From positions 62,001-126,000 of the forward strand of contig NZ_BBRD01000002.1 of the NCBI RefSeq assembly GCF_000975095.1: 64,000 bases of DNA. The letters run 5' to 3'. A program made the position numbers and the translations under genes. Source of the DNA: Demequina aestuarii. Its GTDB lineage: Bacteria > Actinomycetota > Actinomycetes > Actinomycetales > Demequinaceae. The notes beneath the pieces are model-generated. The model was not told the origin of the DNA and made no database searches. It was given only the letters and a program-made list of their open reading frames with translations. How positions within the stretch are numbered: the stretch's first letter is position 1; every line of letters starts with the position of its first letter. This document shows positions 24,755 to 34,045 of the stretch, in pieces.

Positions 24755-27024
24755 TGAAGTTCACCGACGGATTCTGGCACCTGCGTCCCGGTGTCACGGC
24801 GAATTACGCCCAGGAGGCGTACGACATCGCCCCCACCACCACGCCCGACGGCGACGGGATCGTGATCCACGCCCCGTCGCAGCGCATCGTCTCGCGCGGC
24901 AACGTGCTCAACCGGGCGCTGCTCACGGTCACGCTGTCCTCGCCGCTCGAGGGCGTGGTGCGGGTGCGCATCGAGCACCATCAGGGTGCCCACCGGTCAC
25001 CGGGCTTCGCCCTCGCGACCGAGCCCGGCGCCGCCACGGTCACGACGGACGATGCGGGGGCCAGCCTGGTGACGGGCGGCCTGACCGCGCGCATCGGCAA
25101 GGGCGCCCCGTGGGACCTGTCCTTCTCGCGTGACGGGCGCCGGCTCACCGGCTCCGGGCACAAGTCCGTGGGCCACATGGCCCTCGCGGCCGATGCGCCG
25201 GTCGCCGCCGAGCCGGCCGGCATCTCGGGCTACTCGGAGAGCGGGCTCGCGCCCTCGCGCACCTACGTGCACGAGCAGCTCGACCTCGGCGTGGGCGAGC
25301 TCATCTACGGCCTCGGCGAGCGGTTCGGGGCGTTCGTGAAGAACGGCCAAGCGGTAGACATCTGGAACGCCGACGGCGGCACCAGTTCCGAGCTCTCGTA
25401 CAAGAACGTCCCGTTCTACCTGTCCTCACGAGGCTACGGCGTGCTGGTCAACCAGCCCGAGCACGTGTCGTTCGAGGTCGGCTCCGAGGCGGTGGAGCGC
25501 GTGCAGTTCTCCACCGCCGGCGAGGCGCTGGAGTACCTGGTCTTCGACGGGCCCACGCCCCGCGACGTCATTGACCGCTACACCAAGCTGACCGGCCGTC
25601 CGCCCGTGGTGCCCGCATGGTCGTACGGCCTGTGGCTGTCGACGTCGTTCACCACGGACTACGACGAGGAGACCGTCAACTCGTTCGTGGACGGCATGCG
25701 CGAGCGCGACATCCCCCTGAGCGTCTTCCACTTCGACTGCTTCTGGATGCGCGAGTTCAACTGGACCGACCTCGAGTGGGACGCTCGCACGTTCCCCGAT
25801 CCGGAGGGAATGCTCGCTCGCCTGCACGATGACAAGGACCTGCGCGTGTGCGTGTGGATCAACCCGTACATCGGCCAGCGCGGACGCATGTTCGCCGAGG
25901 CCATGGACGCGGGCTACCTCGTCAAGCGCGCCGACGGCACCGTGTGGCAGTGGGACATGTGGCAGGCAGGCATGGGGCTGGTGGACTTCACCAACCCCGA
26001 TGCGCGGGCCTGGTTCAAGGACCGGCTGCGCGAGATCATTCGGCAGGGCGTCGATGCGCTCAAGACCGACTTCGGCGAGCGCATCCCCACCGACGTGGTG
26101 TGGCACGACGGCTCCTCTCCCGAGACCATGCACAACCTCTACACGCAGCTGTACAACGAAGCGGTGTGGGAGGTGCTCGTCGAGGAGCGCGGCGAGGGCG
26201 AGGCCGTGCTGTTCTCGCGCTCCGCGACGGCCGGTGGGCAGACCATGCCCGTGCACTGGGGCGGCGACAACTCGTCGACCTACGTGTCGATGGCGGAGAC
26301 GCTGCGCGGCGGGCTCTCCCTCGCCTCGTCCGGCTTCGGCTACTGGAGCCACGACATCGGCGGCTTCGAGGGCACTCCCGACCCCGGCGTCTTCAAGCGC
26401 TGGCTCGCGTTCGGCCTCCTGTCCTCGCACTCGCGCCTGCACGGCTCGACCTCGTACCGGGTGCCGTGGGCCTTCGACGACGAGGCGGTGTCGGTCACCA
26501 AGACGTTCGCCGAGCTCAAGAACTCGCTGATGCCCTACCTCTACACCGCGGGCGCCGATGCGGCGGCCAGCGGCGTCTCGGTGGCCCGCCCCATGTTCTT
26601 CGAGTTCCCGGATGACCCCGCGGTGGGGTACCTGGACCGTCAGTACATGCTCGGCAACGACCTGCTGATCGCGCCCGTGATGTCCCATGACGGCGTGGTG
26701 GACTTCTACCTGCCCGCCGGCACGTGGACGTCGCTGCTCACCGGCGAGCGGGTCGAGGGAGGCCGTTGGGTGCGTGAGACCCACGGCTTCGACTCCCTGC
26801 CGGTCTACGTACGCCCCGGGGCCGTCATCCCCCGGGGCGCCCGCTCCGACCGCCCGGACTACGACTTCCTGGACGGGCTCGTCCTGGACGTGTACCCCGA
26901 GGACGAGCAGATCGACACCTCCGTCGATGTCGTCACGGCCGAGGGTCGCCGGGTCACGTATCGTGTGACCGGATCGGGCGACTCCGCCACGGCGCCCGAC
27001 GCGATCGTGCGCGTGCACCGCTGA
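24754..27024 (+). CDS. yicI: Alpha-xylosidase, glycoside hydrolase family 31 (YicI-like)
   Basis: This enzyme removes alpha-1,6-linked xylose, for example from isoprimeverose or xyloglucan oligosaccharides, in the cytoplasm. The 756-residue sequence follows E. coli YicI closely from the start (MKFTDGFWHLRPGV) to the end. The nucleophile is Asp439 in ALKTDFGERIPTD, and the acid/base is Asp505 in VHWGGDNS. The residues that separate xylosidases from glucosidases in YicI are kept: FHFDCFWM and the Lys before the nucleophile. It lacks a signal peptide, so the substrate must be imported by the preceding transporter. It is the last gene of the LacI-controlled operon. Confidence 0.95.
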   Translation: MKFTDGFWHLRPGVTANYAQEAYDIAPTTTPDGDGIVIHAPSQRIVSRGNVLNRALLTVTLSSPLEGVVRVRIEHHQGAHRSPGFALATEPGAATVTTDDAGASLVTGGLTARIGKGAPWDLSFSRDGRRLTGSGHKSVGHMALAADAPVAAEPAGISGYSESGLAPSRTYVHEQLDLGVGELIYGLGERFGAFVKNGQAVDIWNADGGTSSELSYKNVPFYLSSRGYGVLVNQPEHVSFEVGSEAVERVQFSTAGEALEYLVFDGPTPRDVIDRYTKLTGRPPVVPAWSYGLWLSTSFTTDYDEETVNSFVDGMRERDIPLSVFHFDCFWMREFNWTDLEWDARTFPDPEGMLARLHDDKDLRVCVWINPYIGQRGRMFAEAMDAGYLVKRADGTVWQWDMWQAGMGLVDFTNPDARAWFKDRLREIIRQGVDALKTDFGERIPTDVVWHDGSSPETMHNLYTQLYNEAVWEVLVEERGEGEAVLFSRSATAGGQTMPVHWGGDNSSTYVSMAETLRGGLSLASSGFGYWSHDIGGFEGTPDPGVFKRWLAFGLLSSHSRLHGSTSYRVPWAFDDEAVSVTKTFAELKNSLMPYLYTAGADAAASGVSVARPMFFEFPDDPAVGYLDRQYMLGNDLLIAPVMSHDGVVDFYLPAGTWTSLLTGERVEGGRWVRETHGFDSLPVYVRPGAVIPRGARSDRPDYDFLDGLVLDVYPEDEQIDTSVDVVTAEGRRVTYRVTGSGDSATAPDAIVRVHR

Positions 27025-27033
27025 CGCGCGCTC

Positions 27034-27081
27034 GGCGCGGCTCCCGTTGAGCATCCCCCCTGCAGCTCCGGGAGCCGCGCC
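27034..27081 (+). terminator. Rho-independent-type terminator after the alpha-xylosidase gene
   Basis: GGCGCGGCTCCCG (27034-27046) pairs perfectly with CGGGAGCCGCGCC (27069-27081) across a 22 nt loop. The downstream bases ACTTCTTCTC are T-rich. It begins 10 nt after the stop codon and closes the alpha-xyloside operon. Confidence 0.85.
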
Positions 27082-27221
27082 ACTTCTTCTCGCGAGGCCC
27101 GCACCTCGGCCATCGTCGGCCGCACCTGCGGAGCGTCACCCGACCGTCACCTGACGGCCACCTCGATGTGGCCTGGTATCGATACGTTCGCTCGTGGTCC
27201 ATCCACACGAGGAGAACATCG

Positions 27222-30200
27222 ATGAAGAGTGTCCAGTTGGGGGCCGCGCTCGCGGCGTCCGCCGTCATCGCAGGCGCCACCCTGGTCGCGTCCGGCCCGG
27301 CGACCGCCGCCGAGGCGCCGACCGTCGTCATCAACGAGATCGAGTCCTCCGGCACCGGCGATGTGCTGGGCGGCGCGGACTGGGTCGAGCTGATCAACAC
27401 GGGCGACACGACCGCCGACGTCTCCGGCCTCGTGTTCAAGGACGACGACGACGCGCACGCCTTCGCGATTCCCGACGGGACCAGCATCCCGGCCGGCGGC
27501 TTCTTGGTGCTCACCGAGTACGACGATGTGGACCACCCCGAGGGCGACTTCGACTTCGGCCTGGGAGGCTCCGACACCGCGCGGCTGTTCGCCGACGACG
27601 GCACCACGCTCCTCGACACCTTCACGCAGGCGGGCCACGCGGAGGCGACGTACGGCCGCTGCCCCGACGGCACGGGCGGATTCGTCGACACCGCGTCCGC
27701 CACCCCCGGCGCCGCCAACGACTGCCCCACGCCAGCGACGCCCGAGACTGCATTCCGCATCAACGAGGCCCAGTCCACGGGCGAGACGGCCGATTTCATC
27801 GAGGTCGTCAACACCGCCAGCGTCCCGGTCGACTTCGACGGCGTCGTGGTGATGGATGGCAAGGACGAGGACGCCTGGGTGGCGACCGGAATCGGCATGG
27901 TGCCCGCGGGCGGCTACGTCCACCTGATCTCTGACGTGCACTTCACGTTCGGCCTGGGCAAGGGCGACTCCGCGCGACTGTTCGCCCCCGGCACCGCGCT
28001 CACCGACATCGGCGGCCTCGCCACCGCCACGGATCCCTTCGACGCGACGTCGTGGCCCGCGGACCAGCACACCGCGCCGACGTGGGGTCGCTGCCCCGAC
28101 GCGACCGGTGACTTCCGCATGACCGCAGCGGCGACGCCTGGCGACACCAACGACTGCGACGGCACGTCGCCCGAGGTCCCCGACGAGGAGCCCGCCGAGC
28201 TGTCGACGGGCCTCGCCATCAACGAGGTCGAGTCCAACGGCGATGACACCGACTGGTTCGAGGTCGCCAACCTGACCGACGCCCCGATCGACATCTCGGG
28301 ATACGCAGTCAAGGACAACGACAGCACCCGCACCGATGTGGTGCCCGCCGGATCGGTGGTGCCGGCGAACGGACTGCTGGTGATCGACCAGGAGAGCGCG
28401 ACGCATCCGGAGGGCTTCACCTTCGGCCTCGGCAACGGGGACGCGGCTCGCCTGTACGACCTCGAGGGGAGCCTGGTCGCCAAGCACACCTGGTCCGCCC
28501 ACGCCCTCGTGACGTGGGCGCGCTGCCCCGATGGCACCGGCGACTGGCGCGACGCCACCACCTCCACCAAGGGCGAGCCCAACGACTGCTCGGCCCCGGT
28601 GCGCATCAACGAAGTCGAGTCCTCCGGCACCGACGCCATGCTCGGCGGCGCCGACTTCATCGAGCTGACCAACGTCTCCGCTGAGCCGCTCGACCTGACC
28701 GGCTTCACTGTGAAGGACGACAACGACGACCACGCCTACACGTTCCCTCCGGGCGCCGTTCTCGACGCGGGTGCGTTCGTGGTGGTGACCGATGACGAAC
28801 TGGGCGCGGGCATTGGCGGCACCGACACCGCCCGTGTGTTCGACGCCGACGGCGTCCTCGTGGATTCGTTCACCCAGCCCGGTCACGCCGGCGTCACCTG
28901 GGGCCGCTGCCCCGACGGCACGGGCGACTTCGAGGACACCGCCGAGGCGACTCCCGGCAAGGCCAACATCTGCGCCGGCCTGGTCTACGCCTCGGCGTGG
29001 CCCGGCGGGTCCGAGGTCACCGTCCTCGATGAGGAGGGCTGGTTCTCCGGCGACCTGAGCGGCATCGACTACGCGTCCTCGGGCACCGACGAGTCCGGCA
29101 CCCTGTGGGCGGTCCAGAACGGCGACGGACTGCTCTACAAGCTCGAGGCCGATGCGACCGGCGCCTGGGAGCCGAGCACCGGCTGGGAGACGGGACGCAC
29201 GCTGCGCTTCCCGGACGGCACCGGCACGGTCGACGCCGAGGGCGTCACGGTGGTCGCGGGCGAACCGGGCGTGGTCTACGTCTCCGTCGAGCGCGACAAC
29301 GACGAGGGTGGCATCAGCCGTCCCTCGGTGCTGCGCTACGAGACCGCAGGCAGCGGTGGACTGACGGCCACTCACGAGTGGAACCTCGCGGCCGACTTCG
29401 CCGGGCTGGGAGCCAACCAGGGGGTCGAGGGCGTCACGTGGATCCCTGACGCCGTGCTGGTGACGGGGGGCTTCATCGACGCCTCGACGGACGCCGTCTA
29501 TGACCCGGCCGACTACCCGGGCCACGGAGGAGGCGCCTTCGCGATCGGCGTCGAGGGCACTCAGGAGGCGTACCTCTACGCGCTCGAGTCCGATGGCGAC
29601 TTCACCCGCCTGGCCACACTCGACACCACCCCAGTCTCGTTCGACCTCGTCGCCGACGTGCAGTGGGACGCGGAGCGCGGCGTGCTCTGGGTCGCGTGCG
29701 ACGAGGCCTGTGGTGGACGCATCGCCACGTACGGGCTGGTGGACGGCGCGTTCGTCGCCACCGCGCTGTACGAGCGGCCGGCGGGCATGGCCAACATCGC
29801 CAACGAGGGATTCGCCATCGCCGACGCCGCCATGTGCGTCGACGGGGCGGTCCCGACGTTCTATGTCGACGACAACGACACCGACGGCTTCTCGCTGCGG
29901 TCCGGCACTCTCGACATGGACTGCGCCGATGCGGGCGACGGGGACGGCAACGGCCCGGGTGACGGTGATTCGGTCGAGGAAGGCGACGGCGACCAGGCGC
30001 GCAAGTGCGCCGTCTCCGCCCCCGCATCGGCCGCCGCCGGTGCACGGGTGACCCTGCGCGTCGATCCCGACTGCACCGGCGCCATGGTGCGGGTCGTCAT
30101 GTACTCCGAGCCGACGGTGCTGGGCACCTTCGCCGTGACCGCCGACGGCACCGTCGCCATCAGGATCCCCGCCGACCTCGCCGTCGGTGCGCACACCATC

Positions 30201-30374
30201 GAGGTGCAGCTCATGGACGGCACGGTGATCGGGTCGACCGGCATCACCGTCGCCGCAGCCGTCGGCGAACTGTCGCAGACCGGCGCGTCGGAGTGGGACA
30301 CGCTGGCGCTGGTGGCAGCGCTGCTCGCCACCTTGGGAGGCGCGCTCGTGGTGGCGAGGCGCACGGCGGCCTAG
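27222..30374 (+). CDS. Sortase-anchored surface protein with four lamin-tail domains
   Basis: The 1050-residue protein starts MKSVQLGAALAASAVIAG with a cleavable signal ending near ATAAEA. Four lamin-tail (LTD) repeats follow, opening VVINEIESSG, FRINEAQSTG, AINEVESNG and VRINEVESSG. Each unit ends with a RCPDGTGDF-like segment and a Cys. Next is a region of about 300 residues (VTVLDEEGWFSGDLSGIDYAS, TVDAEGVTVVAGEPGVVYV) like the phytase-type beta-propeller. An Asp/Gly-rich linker and an Ig-like domain lead to the sorting signal LSQTG (residues 1017-1021), a hydrophobic helix and ARRTAA. It is exported and wall-linked. A nuclease or phosphatase role is conceivable but not shown. Confidence 0.88.
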   Translation: MKSVQLGAALAASAVIAGATLVASGPATAAEAPTVVINEIESSGTGDVLGGADWVELINTGDTTADVSGLVFKDDDDAHAFAIPDGTSIPAGGFLVLTEYDDVDHPEGDFDFGLGGSDTARLFADDGTTLLDTFTQAGHAEATYGRCPDGTGGFVDTASATPGAANDCPTPATPETAFRINEAQSTGETADFIEVVNTASVPVDFDGVVVMDGKDEDAWVATGIGMVPAGGYVHLISDVHFTFGLGKGDSARLFAPGTALTDIGGLATATDPFDATSWPADQHTAPTWGRCPDATGDFRMTAAATPGDTNDCDGTSPEVPDEEPAELSTGLAINEVESNGDDTDWFEVANLTDAPIDISGYAVKDNDSTRTDVVPAGSVVPANGLLVIDQESATHPEGFTFGLGNGDAARLYDLEGSLVAKHTWSAHALVTWARCPDGTGDWRDATTSTKGEPNDCSAPVRINEVESSGTDAMLGGADFIELTNVSAEPLDLTGFTVKDDNDDHAYTFPPGAVLDAGAFVVVTDDELGAGIGGTDTARVFDADGVLVDSFTQPGHAGVTWGRCPDGTGDFEDTAEATPGKANICAGLVYASAWPGGSEVTVLDEEGWFSGDLSGIDYASSGTDESGTLWAVQNGDGLLYKLEADATGAWEPSTGWETGRTLRFPDGTGTVDAEGVTVVAGEPGVVYVSVERDNDEGGISRPSVLRYETAGSGGLTATHEWNLAADFAGLGANQGVEGVTWIPDAVLVTGGFIDASTDAVYDPADYPGHGGGAFAIGVEGTQEAYLYALESDGDFTRLATLDTTPVSFDLVADVQWDAERGVLWVACDEACGGRIATYGLVDGAFVATALYERPAGMANIANEGFAIADAAMCVDGAVPTFYVDDNDTDGFSLRSGTLDMDCADAGDGDGNGPGDGDSVEEGDGDQARKCAVSAPASAAAGARVTLRVDPDCTGAMVRVVMYSEPTVLGTFAVTADGTVAIRIPADLAVGAHTIEVQLMDGTVIGSTGITVAAAVGELSQTGASEWDTLALVAALLATLGGALVVARRTAA

Positions 30375-30390
30375 CGCTTGCGCTGGAGAC

Positions 30391-30663
30391 TCACCACCAG
30401 AGCTTGGTGATGGTGACCTCTCCGGTGTCCTGCGCCGGCCACGTGCACGAGAAGCCAGGCGGGACCCACGACCACCCGAACTCGACCGATGCACCGAGTG
30501 CCCCCGGGGGCGCGGCGGAGTCCTGACTGCAGGCCAGGTCCATCTGGCGCCATCCGAGCGCGGCGTACAGCAGGGAGGCGGTGGCGATCAGCGTCGCGGT
30601 GACGAGCACCACCGCGACGCGCACGAGCCAGCGCGTCCGGCTGGCAACCACATCTGAGGGCAT
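30391..30663 (-). CDS. Small single-helix exported or membrane protein
   Basis: The 90-residue protein has a basic N-terminus (MPSDVVASRTRWLVR), one hydrophobic helix (VAVVLVTATLIATASLLYAALGW) and an extracytoplasmic part with two Cys (DLACSQDS, FSCTWPA) and several Trp. I recognise no family. It is convergent with the lamin-tail protein gene 16 nt away and divergent from metZ. The intergenic region towards metZ carries one copy of the 10-mer (30711-30720). Confidence 0.72.
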   Translation of the reverse strand: MPSDVVASRTRWLVRVAVVLVTATLIATASLLYAALGWRQMDLACSQDSAAPPGALGASVEFGWSWVPPGFSCTWPAQDTGEVTITKLWW

Positions 30664-30774
30664 CCGGACACTGTGCCGCACCCGTGCGGACGGCACAAAT
30701 CGGACACGCCCGCATCGGCCAGGCGCCGCGCCCGGCCTCCGCTGCGAGCACCGTCGCGCCGCTACCCTGAACCC

Positions 30775-31998
30775 ATGAATGCATCGGACCTCCCTCGTGA
30801 CCTTCGCCCGGACACGCTCGCGCTCCACACGGGCATCCACCGCTCCGAGGCGAACGAGATGTCCGAGGGCCTGTACCTGACGCAGGGATACGCGTACGAC
30901 TCGGCCGAGCAGGCGCGCGACGCGTTCGCCGGCGACATCGACATCTACATGTACTCGCGCTACGGCAACCCCACCGTGACCGCGTTCCAGGAGCGGCTTG
31001 CGGCGATCGAGGGCGCGGAGTCCTGCTTCGCGACGTCGACCGGCATGAGCGCAGTGTTCGTGTCGCTGGCGTCGATCCTCGGACAGGGCGACCGGCTGGT
31101 GGCGTCCCGAGCGCTGTTCGGGTCGACGCTGCAGGTGTTCGCGAACTTCTTCGACAAATGGGGCATCGTCATCGACTACGTCGACGCCCACGACAACGCG
31201 GACTGGGAGCGCGTGCTCGCCACTCCGGCGAAGGCCGTGTACATCGAGTCCCCCACCAATCCCATGCAGGACGTGGTGGACATCCCGTTCGTCGCCGCGC
31301 TCACCAAGCAGGCGGGCGCACTGTTCATCGTCGACAACGTCTTCGCCACGGCACTGGGCCAGAAGCCACTCGAGCTGGGCGCCGACGCGGTGGTCTACTC
31401 GGCGACCAAGCACATCGACGGCCAGGGTCGAGTGCTGGGCGGAGCGATCCTGGGCTCGGCCGAGTACGTCGACGGGCCCGTGAAGACCATGGTGCGCCAG
31501 ATGGGCGCCACGATCTCCCCGTTCAACGCGTGGGTCCTCGTGAAGGCGCTCGAAACGCTGTCGGTACGAGTGGAGCGGCAGGCCGCGAGCGCGATCGAGT
31601 TGGCTCGCTGGCTCGAGGCCCACCCCTCAGTGGCCGTCGCGCGCTATCCCCTGCTGCCGTCCCACCCTCAGTACGCACGCGCCGCAAAGCAGATGACCAT
31701 CGGCGGCACACTGGTGACGCTGGATCTCGCGATGGGCGACGGCGTCGACGTGGCGGGACCCGAATCGCAGGCTGCGGCGTTCCGGTTCATGAACGCCCTG
31801 CGGCTGTTCACGATCTCCAACAACCTCGGCGACGCGAAGTCGATCTCGACGCACCCCGCCACCACCACCCACAACAAGATGACCCCCGAGGCCCGCGCCT
31901 CCGTGGGCATCTCGGAGACCACCGTGCGGCTGTCGATCGGCCTTGAGGACGTCGAGGACCTGCGCGCGGACCTGGACCAGGCGCTCGCGCAGGTCTAG
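30775..31998 (+). CDS. metZ: O-succinylhomoserine sulfhydrylase, PLP-dependent (MetZ)
   Basis: MetZ makes homocysteine directly from O-succinylhomoserine and sulfide. The 407-residue protein is a Cys/Met metabolism PLP enzyme with YSRYGNPTVTAFQERLAAIEGAE, YIESPTNPMQDVVDI and the PLP-binding Lys in VYSATKHIDGQGRVLGG. The GQGR after the Lys and the FFDKWGI segment favour MetZ over cystathionine gamma-synthase. I chose the ATG at 30775, which starts at a normal N-terminus (MNASDLPRDLRPDTLALHTG). It stands alone, upstream of two membrane-protein genes. Confidence 0.92.
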   Translation: MNASDLPRDLRPDTLALHTGIHRSEANEMSEGLYLTQGYAYDSAEQARDAFAGDIDIYMYSRYGNPTVTAFQERLAAIEGAESCFATSTGMSAVFVSLASILGQGDRLVASRALFGSTLQVFANFFDKWGIVIDYVDAHDNADWERVLATPAKAVYIESPTNPMQDVVDIPFVAALTKQAGALFIVDNVFATALGQKPLELGADAVVYSATKHIDGQGRVLGGAILGSAEYVDGPVKTMVRQMGATISPFNAWVLVKALETLSVRVERQAASAIELARWLEAHPSVAVARYPLLPSHPQYARAAKQMTIGGTLVTLDLAMGDGVDVAGPESQAAAFRFMNALRLFTISNNLGDAKSISTHPATTTHNKMTPEARASVGISETTVRLSIGLEDVEDLRADLDQALAQV

Positions 31999-32014
31999 GC
32001 ACGTCAACCACGCC

Positions 32015-32752
32015 ATGAGCACCGGAGCGCGGCCCGCGGCCGATGCGGGGGCGAGCGGCGACGGCGGTCGCCGAGAGCGTCGTGAACGAGCCCTCGGGGC
32101 GAGGGGCGGCGCGCCCACCTGGCAGCCCGTGGCACCCACCACGGAGACGCTCGAGGTGCTGCGCAGGCGCCTGCCCCTGTCCATCCGGCTCATCGGCCGC
32201 AGCTCGGTGCCGGGTGCACTGCTGGTGCTGGCCGTCGCCGCCGTGTTCATCGGCATCGTGCCGCTCGCAGCCAAGCTGCAGCTCAATGCCTCCCAGGCCA
32301 CGGGTGACGTGATCCAGGTGGGCAACGCCTTCGAGCTCACCGTAGCGAACGACTGGAGCGTCGAATCCCAGGACGGACGGGCCACGGTGCTGGCCAGCGG
32401 CAGCTCGCGGCTGGTGATCGTCCCGGCATACGAGGACTCGCGGTCAGTGACACAGGTGGTCGCGGCGGAGATCTCCTCGGTCGACGCGGACGGCACCGGG
32501 TCGTGGGTCGTCGGCGAGCCCACGACATTCGAGACCGACCTCGGCGATCAGGGCGCCACGGTCTCCGCGAGCAGCGAGACGAGTGCCACCCAGGTGTGGG
32601 CCGTGTCCCGCGACGGACTCACTACGGTGGCGGTGCTGTCGACCACGATCGAGAGCTGGACGTCGGCGCAGCCCCTGGTGCAGGACATGATCGACTCGAT
32701 CGAGTTCTCCGCTGGGCAAGGCGCCACCCGCGAGGCGGAGGCTGGGCCGTGA
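32015..32752 (+). CDS. Membrane-anchored protein of unknown function
   Basis: The 245-residue protein has a long polar, Arg-rich N-terminus, a single membrane helix (VPGALLVLAVAAVFIGIVPLAAKL) and an extracytoplasmic domain (GDVIQVGNAFELTVANDWSVESQ to MIDSIEFS) that resembles the small beta-rich domains seen after single helices. I recognise no family. Its stop overlaps the GTG start of the PrsW-like gene (GTGA), so the two proteins are probably made together. The N-terminus contains the 10-mer at 32038-32047, read as Ala-Ala-Asp-Ala-Gly. Confidence 0.75.
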   Translation: MSTGARPAADAGASGDGGRRERRERALGARGGAPTWQPVAPTTETLEVLRRRLPLSIRLIGRSSVPGALLVLAVAAVFIGIVPLAAKLQLNASQATGDVIQVGNAFELTVANDWSVESQDGRATVLASGSSRLVIVPAYEDSRSVTQVVAAEISSVDADGTGSWVVGEPTTFETDLGDQGATVSASSETSATQVWAVSRDGLTTVAVLSTTIESWTSAQPLVQDMIDSIEFSAGQGATREAEAGP

Positions 32753-33921
32753 ACCCGCCCGAGCCGCAGCCGCTGACGGTCACGCTCTCAGCGCTGCCCC
32801 GCATGTCGCCGCGCACCGCGTCGTTCATCGACGTCCGGTCGTGGGTGTTCTGGGCGGGCGCCGCCCTCACGATCTTCGGCATCTGGCGCTGGACGCCACT
32901 GGTGGTCTCCGGGCTGAGCGGCAGCCCCACCACCGGGGTGCTCTCGGCGATCCTGTGGCTGATGTACGGCCTCGTGTTCCTCGTGCTGCTGTATCGGCTC
33001 GAGCTGTTCGAGCGCCGCTCCCCCGCGACCGTCTTCGGCGCCCTGCTCTGGGGAGCGCTCGCGGCTCCCGGCATGGGCGTCATCGCCGCGCCGGCGATGC
33101 ATGACCTCGTGGCGGCGGCTATCGGGAGCGACAACCCGTGGGTGCCGTCGTTCGCGGCACCCCTGGTGGAGGAGCCGCTCAAGCTGCTCGGTGTGCTCGC
33201 CCTCGCACTGATCCCCGGGGCGCGCGTGCGATCCGCCGCAGACGGGCTCTTCTACGGCGCCGTGGTGGGACTGGGATTCCAGATGTCAGAGGGCTTCCTC
33301 TACACCGCCGCGTTCGGCGCCGAGTCCGGCACGACCACGGTGACGGCGATGTTCCTGCTCCGCGGGATCATCGGCGGGCTCTGGAGCCATGCGACCTTCG
33401 CCGCAGTGGCCGGCGCGGGGCTGGGGCACTTCTTCAACGCCACGGCAGACCTGAATCGCCGCGTCACGGTGCTGTGCGGCACCGTCGCGCTGTCGATCGC
33501 TCTCCACGGCTTCTTCGACGCACCCGTCCTGGGAACCAACCCCTTCGTGAACTCCGTGGTCAAGGGGCTGCCCGTCTTCCTGCTGTTCCTCGCGGTGCTC
33601 AGGTGGGCCCACCTGCGGGAGCGCCGCACCTTCGCGGGGCTCGCCGCGCACGTGGTTCCGGACAATCTGGTGTCCCCCGGGGACTTCTCCACGCTCGCGA
33701 CGCGGCGCGCCCGCCGCCGGGCGCGGCGATGGGCCAAGAGGCGAGGGGGCTTCATCACGGCGCGCGCTCTCAAGCGCCTGCAAGGTGCTCAGCTGAGCCT
33801 GCTCACTGCGGTCCACGAGGACGGCTGGGGGTCGCCACGCACCGTGGAGCTGTCGCGGGATGTACGGATTCTCGCCGCCACGCTTGACCGGCGCCAGGCC
33901 GAGGCGGACTCGCGACGGTGA
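32749..33921 (+). CDS. PrsW family intramembrane metalloprotease-like protein
   Basis: The 390-residue membrane protein carries the PrsW/CPBP-type motifs: PLVEEPLKLLGVLAL (paired Glu then Lys), FQMSEGFLYTAA with a second Glu, SHATFAAVAGAGLGHFF and LHGFFDAPV with His residues. There are about eight membrane helices and a basic cytoplasmic tail. B. subtilis PrsW cleaves anti-sigma factors; the target here is unknown, though the co-encoded single-helix protein is a candidate. The GTG start at 32749 overlaps the upstream stop and gives a normal N-terminus. Confidence 0.88.
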   Translation: MNPPEPQPLTVTLSALPRMSPRTASFIDVRSWVFWAGAALTIFGIWRWTPLVVSGLSGSPTTGVLSAILWLMYGLVFLVLLYRLELFERRSPATVFGALLWGALAAPGMGVIAAPAMHDLVAAAIGSDNPWVPSFAAPLVEEPLKLLGVLALALIPGARVRSAADGLFYGAVVGLGFQMSEGFLYTAAFGAESGTTTVTAMFLLRGIIGGLWSHATFAAVAGAGLGHFFNATADLNRRVTVLCGTVALSIALHGFFDAPVLGTNPFVNSVVKGLPVFLLFLAVLRWAHLRERRTFAGLAAHVVPDNLVSPGDFSTLATRRARRRARRWAKRRGGFITARALKRLQGAQLSLLTAVHEDGWGSPRTVELSRDVRILAATLDRRQAEADSRR

Positions 33922-33980
33922 CGGGAGAACGCGCGTCGCATCCCCCGGGTTCCGGCCACCCGCTGATGTCGTGGCGCGCC

Positions 33981-34021
33981 TTGACAAAGAGTGCCCCACC
34001 GTTGACGCTGACCCCCGTCAG
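33981..34021 (+). promoter_or_regulatory. Possible promoter and operator of the alpha-galactosidase gene
   Basis: A consensus -35 box TTGACA lies at 33981-33986, 60 nt before the start codon, but no good -10 box is seen at the right distance. Downstream is an inverted repeat CTGAC-CCCC-GTCAG (34008-34021) that could be an operator. Functional assignment is tentative. Confidence 0.4.
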
Positions 34022-34045
34022 ACGACAGCGCCGTTAAGGGAATCC

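Noticed and set aside
23950..27024. A 1024-codon frame fusing an upstream extension to the alpha-xylosidase
   Set aside because: The extension is an out-of-frame reading of the permease gene; the enzyme's conserved N-terminus begins at 24754 with TAATG coupling.
27147..30494. A 1115-codon open frame antisense to the lamin-tail protein gene
   Set aside because: It is a composition shadow in a GC-rich gene: Arg/Gly/His-rich, with no domain and a fully overlapping, well-supported gene on the other strand.
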